This document shows, piece by piece, positions 1 through 8,311 of a stretch of 64,000 nucleotides of DNA (position 1 is the first letter of the stretch; each line of letters starts with the position of its first letter). Origin of the DNA: an uncultured Shewanella sp. Its GTDB lineage: Bacteria; Pseudomonadota; Gammaproteobacteria; Enterobacterales; Shewanellaceae. The DNA is taken from assembly GCF_947497935.1 (NCBI RefSeq), contig NZ_CANMIO010000009.1, positions 1-64,000 on the forward strand, read 5' to 3'. The position numbers and the translations under genes are program-made. A model generated the notes under the pieces. It worked only from the letters and a program-made list of their open reading frames with translations. It was not told the DNA's origin and did no database searches.

Positions 1-84
1 GCTAGGTGCTAGGTGCTAGGTGCTAGGTGCTAGGTGCTAGGTGCTAGGTGCTAGGTGCTAGGTGCTAGGTGCTAGGTGCTAGGT
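1..84. repeat. 7-bp tandem repeat, 12 copies
   Basis: The heptamer GCTAGGT is repeated head to tail twelve times without a visible mismatch and then stops abruptly. The array begins at the first base of the window, so its true length is unknown. It is not a multiple of three and shows no coding sense. Perfect short arrays like this change copy number by slippage. Confidence 0.95.
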
Positions 85-154
85 AAATAGCAAAGCAGGT
101 AAGCTATCGATTTCAAGCCGATAAACTGTTTAAATTTTTAATCCAAATACGAAA

Positions 155-196
155 AAAGCCTTCACATTCATTATTATGTGAAAGTGTGAAGGCTTT
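155..196 (-). terminator. Terminator-like hairpin, decayed unit 1
   Basis: AAAGCCTTCACA (155-166) pairs perfectly with TGTGAAGGCTTT (185-196) over 12 bp, with an 18-nt loop. On the minus strand the stem is followed by a run of six T. The stem is the same as in the functional terminator at 517-547; only the loop is longer. Confidence 0.6.
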
Positions 197-207
197 CATC
201 TTTGTGT

Positions 208-280
208 TGCGCAGCGGATTGGCTCGTAATACTGATGAACCCGCGATCACGGCGTGAAAGTTTAATCAAAGCCGGACAGT
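208..280 (-). pseudogene. Decayed tRNA-Asp-like sequence, copy 1
   Basis: Read against the functional tRNA-Asp genes, this stretch keeps the position behind the terminator, a GCGG near the acceptor end and a recognisable block ACCCGCGA...CGGCGTGA covering the T-arm and anticodon-arm side. The acceptor 5' end and the rest of the cloverleaf are lost and about ten bases are inserted. It cannot fold as a tRNA. The right end is approximate. Confidence 0.5.
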
Positions 281-344
281 ACTCGTGATTTCACAGTTGC
301 TTAACTTATTTTAAATTAGCTAAACGAAAAATGCTGTAACGAAA

Positions 345-386
345 AAAGCCTTCACATTCATTATTATGTGAAAGTGTGAAGGCTTT
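345..386 (-). terminator. Terminator-like hairpin, decayed unit 2
   Basis: Second copy, 190 bp to the right, of the 12-bp GCCTTCACA-type stem with 18-nt loop and minus-strand T run described for the first decayed unit. Confidence 0.6.
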
Positions 387-397
387 CATCTTTGTGT

Positions 398-470
398 TGC
401 GCAGCGGATTGGCTCGTAATACTGATGAACCCGCGATCACGGCGTGAAAGTTTAATCAAAGCCGGACAGT
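398..470 (-). pseudogene. Decayed tRNA-Asp-like sequence, copy 2
   Basis: Second copy of the tRNA-Asp-like remnant, with the same defects as copy 1 as far as can be read. It sits next to the first intact tRNA gene. Shared defects imply that decay came before the duplication. Confidence 0.5.
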
Positions 471-516
471 ACTCGTGATTTCACAGTTGCTTAACTTATT
501 TTAAATTAGCTAAACG

Positions 517-547
517 AAAAAAGCCTTCACATTGCTGTGAAGGCTTT
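517..547 (-). terminator. Rho-independent terminator of the tRNA-Asp operon
   Basis: Stem AAAGCCTTCACA / TGTGAAGGCTTT (12 bp) with a TTGC tetraloop. On the minus strand it is followed by six T. It lies 11 bp past the CCA end of the last tRNA in the transcript. Confidence 0.9.
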
Positions 548-558
548 CGTCTTTGTGT

Positions 559-635
559 TGGCGGAGCGGACGGGACTCGAACCCGCGACCCCCGGCGTGA
601 CAGGCCGGTATTCTAACCAACTGAACTACCGCTCC
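559..635 (-). tRNA. tRNA-Asp (GTC), fourth in transcript
   Basis: Minus-strand reading gives a 77-nt tRNA starting GGAGCGGTAG and ending CCGCTCCGCCA with encoded CCA. The anticodon loop CCTGTCACG gives anticodon GUC, so Asp. The T-arm carries GTTCGAGTC. The sequence is the same as the three other copies. Confidence 0.98.
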
Positions 636-739
636 TAAACTTTTCTAGAAACCATTAAGTTGATTTCTAAAGTCATTGTTATGTCACTAACATGACTTAC
701 GACTCACAACTAACTAAAACTAGCTAGCTTTTACTAAAT

Positions 740-816
740 TGGCGGAGCGGACGGGACTCGAACCCGCGACCCCCGGCGTGACAGGCCGGTATTCTAACCA
801 ACTGAACTACCGCTCC
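740..816 (-). tRNA. tRNA-Asp (GTC), third in transcript
   Basis: Identical 77-nt tRNA-Asp with GUC anticodon and encoded CCA. It lies 181 bp from the neighbouring copies on both sides, and its spacer is nearly the same as the next one, showing tandem duplication of a tRNA-plus-spacer unit. Confidence 0.98.
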
Positions 817-920
817 AAAACTTTTATAGAAATCTTTAAACTGATTTCTAAAGTCATTGCTATGTCACTAACATGACTTACGACTCACAACTAACTAAAA
901 CTAAGCTAGCTTTTACAAAT

Positions 921-997
921 TGGCGGAGCGGACGGGACTCGAACCCGCGACCCCCGGCGTGACAGGCCGGTATTCTAACCAACTGAACTACCGCTCC
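921..997 (-). tRNA. tRNA-Asp (GTC), second in transcript
   Basis: Identical 77-nt tRNA-Asp with GUC anticodon and encoded CCA. The spacer to the promoter-proximal copy is shorter (82 bp instead of 104) and only partly alike. Confidence 0.98.
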
Positions 998-1079
998 AAA
1001 ACTTTTATAGAAATCTTTAAACTGATTTCTAATGTTACTCGTTATGTCACTAACAAATAACTAAAATTTAGTACTTGAT

Positions 1080-1156
1080 TGGCGGAGCGGACGGGACTCG
1101 AACCCGCGACCCCCGGCGTGACAGGCCGGTATTCTAACCAACTGAACTACCGCTCC
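1080..1156 (-). tRNA. tRNA-Asp (GTC), first in transcript
   Basis: Identical 77-nt tRNA-Asp with GUC anticodon and encoded CCA. It is the promoter-proximal gene of the array. E. coli also has a tRNA-Asp gene (aspV) beside dnaQ. Confidence 0.98.
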
Positions 1157-1172
1157 ACATCAAGTGCGGTGA

Positions 1173-1201
1173 ATAATACGTAGAGTGAGGTAGTCCGTCA
1201 A
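1173..1201 (-). promoter_or_regulatory. Sigma-70 promoter of the tRNA-Asp operon
   Basis: On the minus strand TTGACG (1196-1201) is followed after exactly 17 bp by TATTAT (1173-1178), close to the ideal sigma-70 promoter. The start point would lie about 10 bp before the first tRNA. Confidence 0.8.
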
Positions 1202-1279
1202 TAAGTTTTTTATAAGATCTTTACTGACTAGTCGAAAAACGAACAATTGGTTTTTTCTTCAGCATTTACCTGAGAAACA

Positions 1280-2614
1280 TTAGCGCTTACCAAGCTGATT
1301 ATCGGTATCTTCCGGCATAGTGAGATCGATTTGGTCCAACTCAAGCAAAACCTTCTCTCTGCGGATCTCTTTCTCCAATCTTGCCTCTGTCGCTGCTAAT
1401 GCTTTTTTAAGGTTACTGCGCTTACGAATAAATAATAAAACCAATATTCCTACCACTATTAGAACAATATTGATTGAGACTATCAGTAAAATTGCATCTT
1501 CTTTGGCTTCCTGCTCCTGTACCTTGGCTATCGCCTCAGCTCTGGCTGCTAACTCTTCTTCACTTGGTGGCGGCTCAGGCGGTTCAATGAGATTAAAAAA
1601 CAGTTCAGGCAGGCTTAAATATATCTCTCGACCATCAAGGGTTGTGCTCATTGCACTAATTTTTAGATCGTAGCTTCCAAAATCAATGACTTTAGGTAAG
1701 TTGAACTGAGTTTGCTTTTCGGTGAAGTTGGCGATGGAGACAGGTATAATCTTACCCGTAGGCCCCATAATTTCGGCCTCGAGATGAGTCTGTTCCAATA
1801 ACAGTACGTCATTATCTATCTGGATATCTAAAGTCCAGAGCCCGTCATTAGGATTTTCAGGGGTAAGCAAGTTCACGTCAATTGGGCGTTGAGACAGTCT
1901 AAAGTCCTGTGTGTATTCTCGCTCTAAAACCGTATTCTTAGCCTGAACTTGTAGGGCGTAATCCCCCCAAGGCTGCTCTAGATTCAAATCACTGGTAAAG
2001 ATACCGTCATCAGGTTTTTCATCGAGCGCCTCTCCATTATCTCGATAAGCCCCGACAATGACGGTTCCCGCGGCGTAGTTTTCATCTGCGGTATTATTCT
2101 TGCTGACAAAGCGCGCCGTCCAATTCATCATGAAATCTAGACCTGGTAGGCGAACTTTCTGTTCATCTCCCAATAATCTAGCGGTTAACTTAAGGCGTTC
2201 CCCTTGGAACAAAGGCTGAGGAATAGCGTCGACTTCAATAGTCAGTGTCGAGACCTTTTCAATAACAGAGCCCTCTACCACTTGTCCAAGCAATTGCCAT
2301 GGGCCCGGCATCGGCTTTTTAATGGTGATCATGTCACCCGTTAAGCCTTCCATCCAAGTCACTTTATCTTCTGGGTGACGATTCACATACCATTTACTGC
2401 CATCTGGACGCACGAGCACCACAGGCCCACTGCCGTACTCTCTATGGATGAGCAGAGTCATAGAATCGACCATATGGTCGATTCTAAACCGATTCTTCAG
2501 TTCCGAGGCATGATTAGAAAGCACTACATTAGCGAGTGCAGCGGCGCTCAGAGAGCAATAGCAGAGTAAGAAAGCCGTGAAAAGTTTAACTCTTCTAACC
2601 ATATTGAGACTCAT
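1280..2614 (-). CDS. TIGR03503-type membrane-anchored protein
   Basis: 444 residues with an N-terminal signal peptide (hydrophobic to about residue 28), a long region rich in beta-strand-like segments, and one membrane helix near residues 378-400 followed by a basic, coiled-coil-like cytoplasmic tail. This suggests a protein mostly in the periplasm and held by a C-terminal anchor. I connect it from memory with the uncharacterised family TIGR03503 of Shewanella, Vibrio and relatives; that should be checked. It starts 10 bp after dnaQ on the same strand, so the two are probably co-transcribed. No catalytic motif is visible and no function is proposed. Confidence 0.85.
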   Translation of the reverse strand: MSLNMVRRVKLFTAFLLCYCSLSAAALANVVLSNHASELKNRFRIDHMVDSMTLLIHREYGSGPVVLVRPDGSKWYVNRHPEDKVTWMEGLTGDMITIKKPMPGPWQLLGQVVEGSVIEKVSTLTIEVDAIPQPLFQGERLKLTARLLGDEQKVRLPGLDFMMNWTARFVSKNNTADENYAAGTVIVGAYRDNGEALDEKPDDGIFTSDLNLEQPWGDYALQVQAKNTVLEREYTQDFRLSQRPIDVNLLTPENPNDGLWTLDIQIDNDVLLLEQTHLEAEIMGPTGKIIPVSIANFTEKQTQFNLPKVIDFGSYDLKISAMSTTLDGREIYLSLPELFFNLIEPPEPPPSEEELAARAEAIAKVQEQEAKEDAILLIVSINIVLIVVGILVLLFIRKRSNLKKALAATEARLEKEIRREKVLLELDQIDLTMPEDTDNQLGKR

Positions 2615-2624
2615 AAGGTGACAT

Positions 2625-3353
2625 TTATCCGCGCCAGAGGCATTGTCCTGATTTTGCGACTAGATCCAATCGCTCTTCGTGTCTAATCAGTTCATCGGCC
2701 GATGCAGCGATCACTTTAAGTTTTGATCTATTTGCACTGAGTCGCTGGATACCTCCCCCCTCTTGCCCCGCTTTTTCGCTTGAAAGGTTAAACTTGGTCT
2801 GGCCACCTGTCATTAACAGATAAACATCGGCCAAAATCTCAGCATCGAGTAATGCGCCGTGAAGATCACGGGCCGAGTTATCGATACCGTATCGTTTACA
2901 CAGGGCATCAAGGTTGTTCTTTTGCCCTGGGTGCAAGAACTTGGCAACTTCTAGAGAATCGAGTACCTGACAAATGTCTGTCGTTTTGGGGCCTAATGGC
3001 TGTAGCATCGAAAACTCATGATCCATAAAGCTAACGTCGAAGTTTGCGTTATGTGCCACGATTTCTGCGCCATCGATAAACTCGATAAAGCTTTGAGCGA
3101 CTTCATGGAACTTTGGCTTGTCTGCAACAAACTCATTGGTAATACCATGGACCGCGATAGCCTCTTCATCGATAGGCTGTAGAGGATTAATGTACTCATG
3201 ATAATGACGACCCGTTAAACGGCGGTTCACCACTTCGACACAACCAATTTCAATAATTCGATGACCTAAATAGATTGGGCCGCTCGACTGGTTCATACCT
3301 GTGGTTTCGGTATCGAGAATAATTTGCCGCTTGGCGCTTGAAACAATATTCAT
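2625..3353 (-). CDS. dnaQ: DNA polymerase III epsilon subunit (proofreading exonuclease)
   Basis: The 3'-5' exonuclease that proofreads for the replicative polymerase. All five DEDDh residues are visible: D14 and E16 in DTETTG, D106 in HNANFD, and H165 and D170 in LHGALLDAE. The length (242) matches E. coli DnaQ (243). The C-terminal part that binds the alpha subunit is present. The gene is divergent from rnhA with a 72-bp gap, as in E. coli, so the two promoters must lie back to back in that gap. It is followed after 10 bp by the TIGR03503-type gene. Confidence 0.98.
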   Translation of the reverse strand: MNIVSSAKRQIILDTETTGMNQSSGPIYLGHRIIEIGCVEVVNRRLTGRHYHEYINPLQPIDEEAIAVHGITNEFVADKPKFHEVAQSFIEFIDGAEIVAHNANFDVSFMDHEFSMLQPLGPKTTDICQVLDSLEVAKFLHPGQKNNLDALCKRYGIDNSARDLHGALLDAEILADVYLLMTGGQTKFNLSSEKAGQEGGGIQRLSANRSKLKVIAASADELIRHEERLDLVAKSGQCLWRG

Positions 3354-3425
3354 ATGAATTTATACATTTCTCAGTTAAATTTTTTGGGTATACTCGCCCG
3401 CAATTATAGCTATGGTAGCAACTTG

Positions 3426-3911
3426 ATGACTGGACTGAAACAGATCTCTATCTATACCGACGGTTCTTGCCTAGGAAATCCTGGTCCTGGCGGTTATGGC
3501 ATCGTTTTAAAGTACAAAAAACGCACCAAAGAACTGGCTGATGGTTTTGCCCTCACCACCAATAATCGAATGGAGCTGCTTGCGCCGATTATAGCCCTCG
3601 AAGCGTTAAAGGTGCCATGCGAGGTTATATTAACCAGCGATAGCCAATATATGCGTCAAGGGATCACTCAGTGGATCCATGGTTGGAAACGTAAGGGGTG
3701 GATCACTTCGACGAACCAGCCCGTGAAGAATGTCGACCTATGGAAACGTTTGGACGCTGTATCACAACGTCACCAAGTTGAATGGCGCTGGGTTAAAGGC
3801 CACGCTGGGCATAGCGAAAACGAACGCTGTGACGATCTTGCACGCCAAGCTGCAGAGGCAAAGCCCACACAAGAAGATGGCGGCTACCTGTCTCAGCAAA
3901 AGCAAGACTAA
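3426..3911 (+). CDS. rnhA: Ribonuclease HI
   Basis: Cleaves the RNA strand of RNA-DNA hybrids (primer and R-loop removal). Catalytic D12, E50, D72 and D136 and the loop histidine H126 (KGHAGH) are all present, each shifted by two from E. coli RNase HI. A longer reading frame opens at 3354, but the start at 3426 (MTGLKQ) is chosen because it matches the family N-terminus and gives 161 residues (E. coli has 155). The basic handle region (HGWKRKGW) is present. It lies divergent to dnaQ. Confidence 0.97.
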   Translation: MTGLKQISIYTDGSCLGNPGPGGYGIVLKYKKRTKELADGFALTTNNRMELLAPIIALEALKVPCEVILTSDSQYMRQGITQWIHGWKRKGWITSTNQPVKNVDLWKRLDAVSQRHQVEWRWVKGHAGHSENERCDDLARQAAEAKPTQEDGGYLSQQKQD

Positions 3912-3927
3912 CGCTTTCCTCGGCTTG

Positions 3928-3952
3928 AGAAACTGCCACTATGGCAGTTTCT
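3928..3952. terminator. Hairpin between rnhA and the LysR gene
   Basis: AGAAACTGCC pairs with GGCAGTTTCT over 10 bp around a 5-nt loop, 17 bp after the rnhA stop. The T run is weak on both strands, so it may be a weak or bidirectional terminator of the converging genes. Confidence 0.55.
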
Positions 3953-4047
3953 AGGCCTTATTTATATCAATATATCGATTAAAAAATTACTTATGTTCAA
4001 CGTACCACCTTCACAACTTAATCTTCGTGAACTTAACCCTCAAATAG

Positions 4048-4944
4048 CTAGTGTTCAGTATTGAGAAAAGTTCGGCAAAAATCGATAAAAGCTAATCCCA
4101 CTGGGGTAAAGTGGCGACTTTTATGGTGGATACGATAAAATTTTCGCTCTAAGGCAAGCCCTTCGACCTCGATGACCGCTAACTCTTTACGGATCAGTTC
4201 TTTCTCAAGAGTGAGCTCAGATAAAACCCCAAGCCCAGCACCTTGCTTTACCGCTTGCTTAATCGCATCAGGAGTCGAAAAACGAAACTTCTCTTGTGGT
4301 TGTAGATCCAGAGCATTGGCCGCACTAACAAAACAATCTCGCGTGCCGGAGCCCTCCTCTCGCATCACCCAAGGCATATCATTGAGTTCACTCGGCGCGA
4401 CAATTTTTCCCGCGAGTGGATGCGCTGGATGACAAAACACCAACAACTTGTCTCTATGCCAGGCTTCGACGGCAATACGACTGTCGAGACATTGTCCTTC
4501 GATAAAGCCCATCTCACTTCTAAACTCTAGCACCGAATTAATCACCTTTTGACTATTTTCGATATCGACATTCACTAAGGTATTAGTATGCTGCTGACAA
4601 AATGCAACCGCCGACTTCGCCAAAAGATAATTACCTATCGTTGAGCTAGCACTGACGTTGAGATTACCGCCAAGCTCTGCGCCCGCAGGCGAAAAGGCAT
4701 GTTCAATCTGATCGATTTTTTGCAGCGCTTGGGTTGCTAAAGGTAATAGCAAACTTCCCTGAGAGTTCAAACGCAGACGATTTCCAATACGTTCAAACAA
4801 TCGCGCATCCAGTTGTTTCTCTAGCTCTGACAAAGCCATCGAGGTAGCTGGAGACGATAGGCTAAGCATCTCAGCCGCCTTGGCTACTTGGCCACTACGA
4901 GCTACCGCTTCAAAAACGGCTAGCTGTTTTAATGTAATACGCAT
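4048..4944 (-). CDS. LysR-family transcriptional regulator, YeiE-like
   Basis: 298 residues. The N-terminal winged helix-turn-helix (about 1-60, LKQLAVFEAVARSG...ATSMALSELEKQL) is followed by the periplasmic-binding-protein-like effector domain. The segments ASSTIGNYLL, EFRSEMGFIEG and REEGSGTRDCF are very close to those of E. coli YeiE, so this is the closest relative I recognise. It is placed between rnhA and the yafS-like gene, where E. coli has no regulator. It ends against rnhA (convergent) and starts 8 bp after the end of the methyltransferase gene, so it could share that transcript. The effector and targets are unknown. Confidence 0.9.
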   Translation of the reverse strand: MRITLKQLAVFEAVARSGQVAKAAEMLSLSSPATSMALSELEKQLDARLFERIGNRLRLNSQGSLLLPLATQALQKIDQIEHAFSPAGAELGGNLNVSASSTIGNYLLAKSAVAFCQQHTNTLVNVDIENSQKVINSVLEFRSEMGFIEGQCLDSRIAVEAWHRDKLLVFCHPAHPLAGKIVAPSELNDMPWVMREEGSGTRDCFVSAANALDLQPQEKFRFSTPDAIKQAVKQGAGLGVLSELTLEKELIRKELAVIEVEGLALERKFYRIHHKSRHFTPVGLAFIDFCRTFLNTEH

Positions 4945-4952
4945 TACGTCTC

Positions 4953-5708
4953 TTAATATTTATCTGAAGATTTTGGTGCATGGCCAGCACGACTTGCGCT
5001 TGCCGTTGACCAACTAGGCCGCTTAACTTTACGTTTTGCCTGTATTGGTGTTAACGGGGTTTCTAATTTCTTCGCCACCAGCACATAGACGCTCCCCGTA
5101 CTAGGCAACCAGGATTTAAGCGCATGCGACCATATACTGTCTGTTTTCACATCTCGGAGCAGATGGTGATGTAATAAACGTTCATCGGCGACGACTTGAT
5201 AGCCCAATAGGCCTAGCCAGTCTTTTACCCTTGAAGGCATAAAGAAACGCCCGCACCATGGGATCTCTTGTTGATAACTAGGTAGTATTTTCCCCATAAA
5301 CATGGGACTAAGGGGATTGAATCCGGTTATCACCAGATGGCCACCAGAAATGAGCACTCTGTCTACTTCGCGAAGTAAACGATATGGATCCGATTCAAAT
5401 TCGAGTAGGAAGTTCATCACAACCGCATCAATACTGGCGTTTTGGATCGGTAACTGACAGTAATCACCCTCAATATTCGCCTGAGCCTCATCGAATAAAG
5501 AGTACTGTTGACTAATGCCAACCCCAGTTTTTGCCATTTTATGGCTCAAGGGACCTAGATTAAGCATGAAATAACCAAAAATCCTTGGCCACCATGGAGA
5601 TAAAGCCTGCTCTACACTTTGACGTATAACGGGCCCATTCGGGAGTTCTGACCAATGATAAGGCTGTAACGGTAATTCAGACTGTGACAAATCAATCTCC
5701 AAAATCAT
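4953..5708 (-). CDS. yafS: YafS-like SAM-dependent methyltransferase
   Basis: 251 residues resembling E. coli YafS, which also sits between rnhA and gloB. The C-terminal half of a class I methyltransferase fold is clear (SIDAVVMNFLLEFESDP, REVDRVLISGGHLVITGFNP). The usual glycine-rich motif I is poorly conserved here, as in YafS, so methyl transfer is a family inference and not shown. The tail is basic and Ser/Ala-rich. It is divergent to gloB with a 120-bp gap. Substrate unknown. Confidence 0.85.
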   Translation of the reverse strand: MILEIDLSQSELPLQPYHWSELPNGPVIRQSVEQALSPWWPRIFGYFMLNLGPLSHKMAKTGVGISQQYSLFDEAQANIEGDYCQLPIQNASIDAVVMNFLLEFESDPYRLLREVDRVLISGGHLVITGFNPLSPMFMGKILPSYQQEIPWCGRFFMPSRVKDWLGLLGYQVVADERLLHHHLLRDVKTDSIWSHALKSWLPSTGSVYVLVAKKLETPLTPIQAKRKVKRPSWSTASASRAGHAPKSSDKY

Positions 5709-5828
5709 TGAAGCTCTACTTTAATAACGAAAGCGGTATACAAGCAATAGCTTTGCTCAGTAAACTGGGTTAAGTACTCAAAATTATTTAGCTGTATGCT
5801 TGATTATATAAAATGAGAGAGTTTAGAC

Positions 5829-6605
5829 ATGTTGCATATCACTCCATTATCCGCGTTCAATGATAATTATATCTGGGTGTTCCAATCTCAGCAAAATAGT
5901 GGCGTCTATGTTGTTGATCCAGGTGATGGCCAAGTTGTCATCGACTATCTTAACCAGACCGAACAGCCACTGCTCGGCATACTCATTACCCATCATCATC
6001 ATGATCACACTGGGGGGATTGAGCAATTAATCTGTCAATTTGGTGAGCACATCGCAGTTTATGGCCCGCAAAGCGAAAATATTATCGGTGTTAACCACCC
6101 TATCGCAACCAGCGGTGACATCACGCTCACAAATGCTGGTGTTAATGCAAAGATTATTCAGTTGCCAGGGCATACCTTAGGTCATATCGCTTATTTGATT
6201 GAAGACGTATTGTTTTGTGGTGATACCTTGTTTAGTGCAGGATGCGGTCGTCTTTTTGAAGGCAGTGCCGAGCAGATGTACCAATCGCTAAGTGAATTGA
6301 GTCAACTTCCCGACAATACCAAGGTTTGCTGTGCTCATGAATACACCTTAGCGAATCTGGCATTTGCCAACACAGTTGAACCTAATAACGCTACGCTCAT
6401 AGATTACACACAAAAGGCTCACGCTCTTCGTGCCCAAAGTAAGCCAACCTTGCCTTCATCTATTGGCCAAGAAAAGGCGATTAACCCCTTTTTAAGAAGC
6501 GATAGTGAGGAAATTTGGCAATCTTTATCCATTCAATTCCAACAACCTATCGATAATCCATTGCAAAGCTTCTCACTTCTACGCCAATGGAAAGACAATT
6601 TCTAA
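5829..6605 (+). CDS. gloB: Hydroxyacylglutathione hydrolase (glyoxalase II)
   Basis: Hydrolyses S-lactoylglutathione to lactate and glutathione, the second step of methylglyoxal detoxification. This is a metallo-beta-lactamase fold with the metal motif THHHHDH (H55, H57, D59, H60), the third-motif H115 in LPGHTLGH, bridging D132 in CGDTLF and H170 in CAHEYT. Length 258 against 251 in E. coli. An independent terminator separates it from mltD. Confidence 0.97.
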   Translation: MLHITPLSAFNDNYIWVFQSQQNSGVYVVDPGDGQVVIDYLNQTEQPLLGILITHHHHDHTGGIEQLICQFGEHIAVYGPQSENIIGVNHPIATSGDITLTNAGVNAKIIQLPGHTLGHIAYLIEDVLFCGDTLFSAGCGRLFEGSAEQMYQSLSELSQLPDNTKVCCAHEYTLANLAFANTVEPNNATLIDYTQKAHALRAQSKPTLPSSIGQEKAINPFLRSDSEEIWQSLSIQFQQPIDNPLQSFSLLRQWKDNF

Positions 6606-6642
6606 AAAATAATCTACAATAGCTCGCTATTCCAGCGCCACT

Positions 6643-6666
6643 AAGCCAGATTTTTCTGGCTTTTTT
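6643..6666 (+). terminator. Rho-independent terminator after gloB
   Basis: AAGCCAGA and TCTGGCTT form an 8-bp stem around a TTTT loop, followed by further T residues. It lies between the gloB stop and the mltD start. Confidence 0.8.
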
Positions 6667-6694
6667 GAGCCTAAGTTAAGGACACTGATTTTAG

Positions 6695-8254
6695 ATGCGC
6701 GTACCATTTTTATTTGTCGCAGGGGGCATTGCCCTGTTGGCAGGTTGTCAAACTTTAGACAACCAACAGACTTCGGAAGGGATCCCTGCCAAGCCAGTTG
6801 CAGTTGAGAAAGTCGCCCCAAAACCTATTGAACCAGAGATTGTTGAGGTCGTTGAAGTTACCGATATTTGGCAGCGTATTAGTCTCAATATGCAGATGGA
6901 AGTGCCCGATGAAAAACTCGTTCGCCAATATCGCGACTGGTATATCAAACATCCTCAACATTTAGAGCGCGTATCTGAACGAGCGACGCCATTTATGTAT
7001 CTGATTGTAGATGAAATTGAAAAGCGTAATCTACCAATCGAATTGGCCCTACTACCGATAGTTGAGAGTGCTTTCGATCCTTTTGCATACTCACATGGTG
7101 CGGCATCTGGCCTTTGGCAGTTCACTTCGCCAATGGCACGTCACTTCGGTCTACAGATGAATTGGTGGTATGACGGTCGCAGAGATGTCCCCGCCGCGAC
7201 GACTGCCGCTTTAGATATGCTTGAGTACCTACATGGTAAAACGGGCCAAAACTGGCTATATGCCATTGCAGCCTACAATACCGGCGAAGGTCGTGTGATC
7301 AACGCCGCTAAGCGTAATAAGAAAAAAGGTTTACCGACTGATTTCTTTAGTCTAAATCTTCCAAGAGAAACTGAGCGCTATGTGCCTCAGTTACTTGCAC
7401 TAGCCGATGTGATCAAAAATGCCGATAAGTACGGCATTAAACTGACTCCGATCAGTAATGAACCTCAAATAGAAGTCGTTAATATTGGTAGCCAAATTGA
7501 TTTAGCGCTTGCTGCTGACATTGCCAATATGACCACATCTGAACTACACAAGTTAAACCCAGGCTTTAACCGCTGGGCTACGGCTCCTGAAGGACCGCAC
7601 AAACTTGTATTGCCAGTCGATAAAGCCGATGCCTTTAAACTTGCGTTAAATGACACGACCACAACAGATCGACTAAATTGGGAACGCTATAAAATTCAGT
7701 CAGGCGACAGTTTAGGATTAATCGCAAAGCGTTATCGCACTACGATTTCAGCATTGAAAGCGGTCAATGATATCAATGGCAACACCATTGTGGCCGGAAA
7801 ATACTTGTTGATCCCTGTTGCGGCGAAAAACCTTGATGAATACCTGTTATCAGCCGATCAGCGCTTAGCGCGTCAGCAAAATAAATCCCGTGGTGCCAGT
7901 AAAATTACCTATAAGGTTAGATCGGGTGATTCACTGTGGAAAATTGCGAAGCTGCACAAAGTGAAAACCAATCAGCTTGCGAGCTGGAACAGCATGGCAC
8001 CTAAAGATCCGTTACAGATAGGCCAAAAGCTAGTCATCTGGTCTGGTAACGTATCTAACAAGAGCGGTCTAAGCGAAGTGATGCGCACCGTTAACTATAA
8101 GGTTCGTAATGGTGATTCTTTAGCTCGCATCGCCAGTAAGTTCAACGTCAGTGTTAACGATCTCGTGCGTTGGAACTCGCTAGAAAAGAGCAAGTACATT
8201 CAACCAGGTCAGATGCTAAAACTCTATGTTGATATGACAAAAGTCAGAACATAA
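6695..8254 (+). CDS. mltD: Membrane-bound lytic murein transglycosylase D
   Basis: Cleaves peptidoglycan glycan strands to 1,6-anhydro products from the inner face of the outer membrane. It has a lipoprotein signal peptide with lipobox LLAGC (C18), a GH23 transglycosylase domain with catalytic E124 (LPIVESAFDPFAYS) and GLWQFTSPMAR, then three LysM peptidoglycan-binding repeats at about 330-375, 405-450 and 470-512. E. coli MltD has two LysM repeats, so this protein is longer (519 against 452). It follows gloB as in E. coli. Confidence 0.96.
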   Translation: MRVPFLFVAGGIALLAGCQTLDNQQTSEGIPAKPVAVEKVAPKPIEPEIVEVVEVTDIWQRISLNMQMEVPDEKLVRQYRDWYIKHPQHLERVSERATPFMYLIVDEIEKRNLPIELALLPIVESAFDPFAYSHGAASGLWQFTSPMARHFGLQMNWWYDGRRDVPAATTAALDMLEYLHGKTGQNWLYAIAAYNTGEGRVINAAKRNKKKGLPTDFFSLNLPRETERYVPQLLALADVIKNADKYGIKLTPISNEPQIEVVNIGSQIDLALAADIANMTTSELHKLNPGFNRWATAPEGPHKLVLPVDKADAFKLALNDTTTTDRLNWERYKIQSGDSLGLIAKRYRTTISALKAVNDINGNTIVAGKYLLIPVAAKNLDEYLLSADQRLARQQNKSRGASKITYKVRSGDSLWKIAKLHKVKTNQLASWNSMAPKDPLQIGQKLVIWSGNVSNKSGLSEVMRTVNYKVRNGDSLARIASKFNVSVNDLVRWNSLEKSKYIQPGQMLKLYVDMTKVRT

Positions 8255-8265
8255 ATTACCCTCAT

Positions 8266-8295
8266 AAAAAAAGGCGACCTAAGGTCGCCTTTTTT
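8266..8295. terminator. Bidirectional terminator between mltD and the lipoprotein gene
   Basis: GGCGACC (8273-8279) pairs with GGTCGCC (8283-8289) around a TAA loop, flanked by seven A and six T. It serves mltD and the convergent lipoprotein gene. Confidence 0.93.
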
Positions 8296-8311
8296 GTCGC
8301 TTTCGTCTGCT

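Larger units (their letters stand above)
150..520. repeat. Two direct repeats (about 181 bp, period 190) of a terminator plus tRNA-like unit
   Basis: Bases 150-330 and 340-520 look identical by eye and are separated by 9 bp. Each unit holds a long hairpin like the terminator of the functional tRNA array (517-547), then a tRNA-Asp-like stretch, then an AT-rich spacer. The unit boundary matches the start of the functional terminator, so the units look like extra members of the tRNA-Asp array. The near identity of the two copies suggests duplication after decay. Confidence 0.85.

Noticed and set aside
150..635. tRNA-adjacent repeats read as attachment sites of an integrated element
   Set aside because: No integrase or cargo between the repeats, and the repeated part covers the whole unit rather than the tRNA 3' end only; tandem duplication fits better.
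559..1156. CRISPR-like appearance of regularly spaced repeats
   Set aside because: The repeats are complete tRNA genes and the spacers are related to each other.
1320..1673. Plus-strand frame inside the TIGR03503-type gene, and many similar frames antisense to dnaQ, recB, recC, hrpA and others
   Set aside because: They lie inside well-supported genes on the other strand, have skewed composition and no family resemblance.
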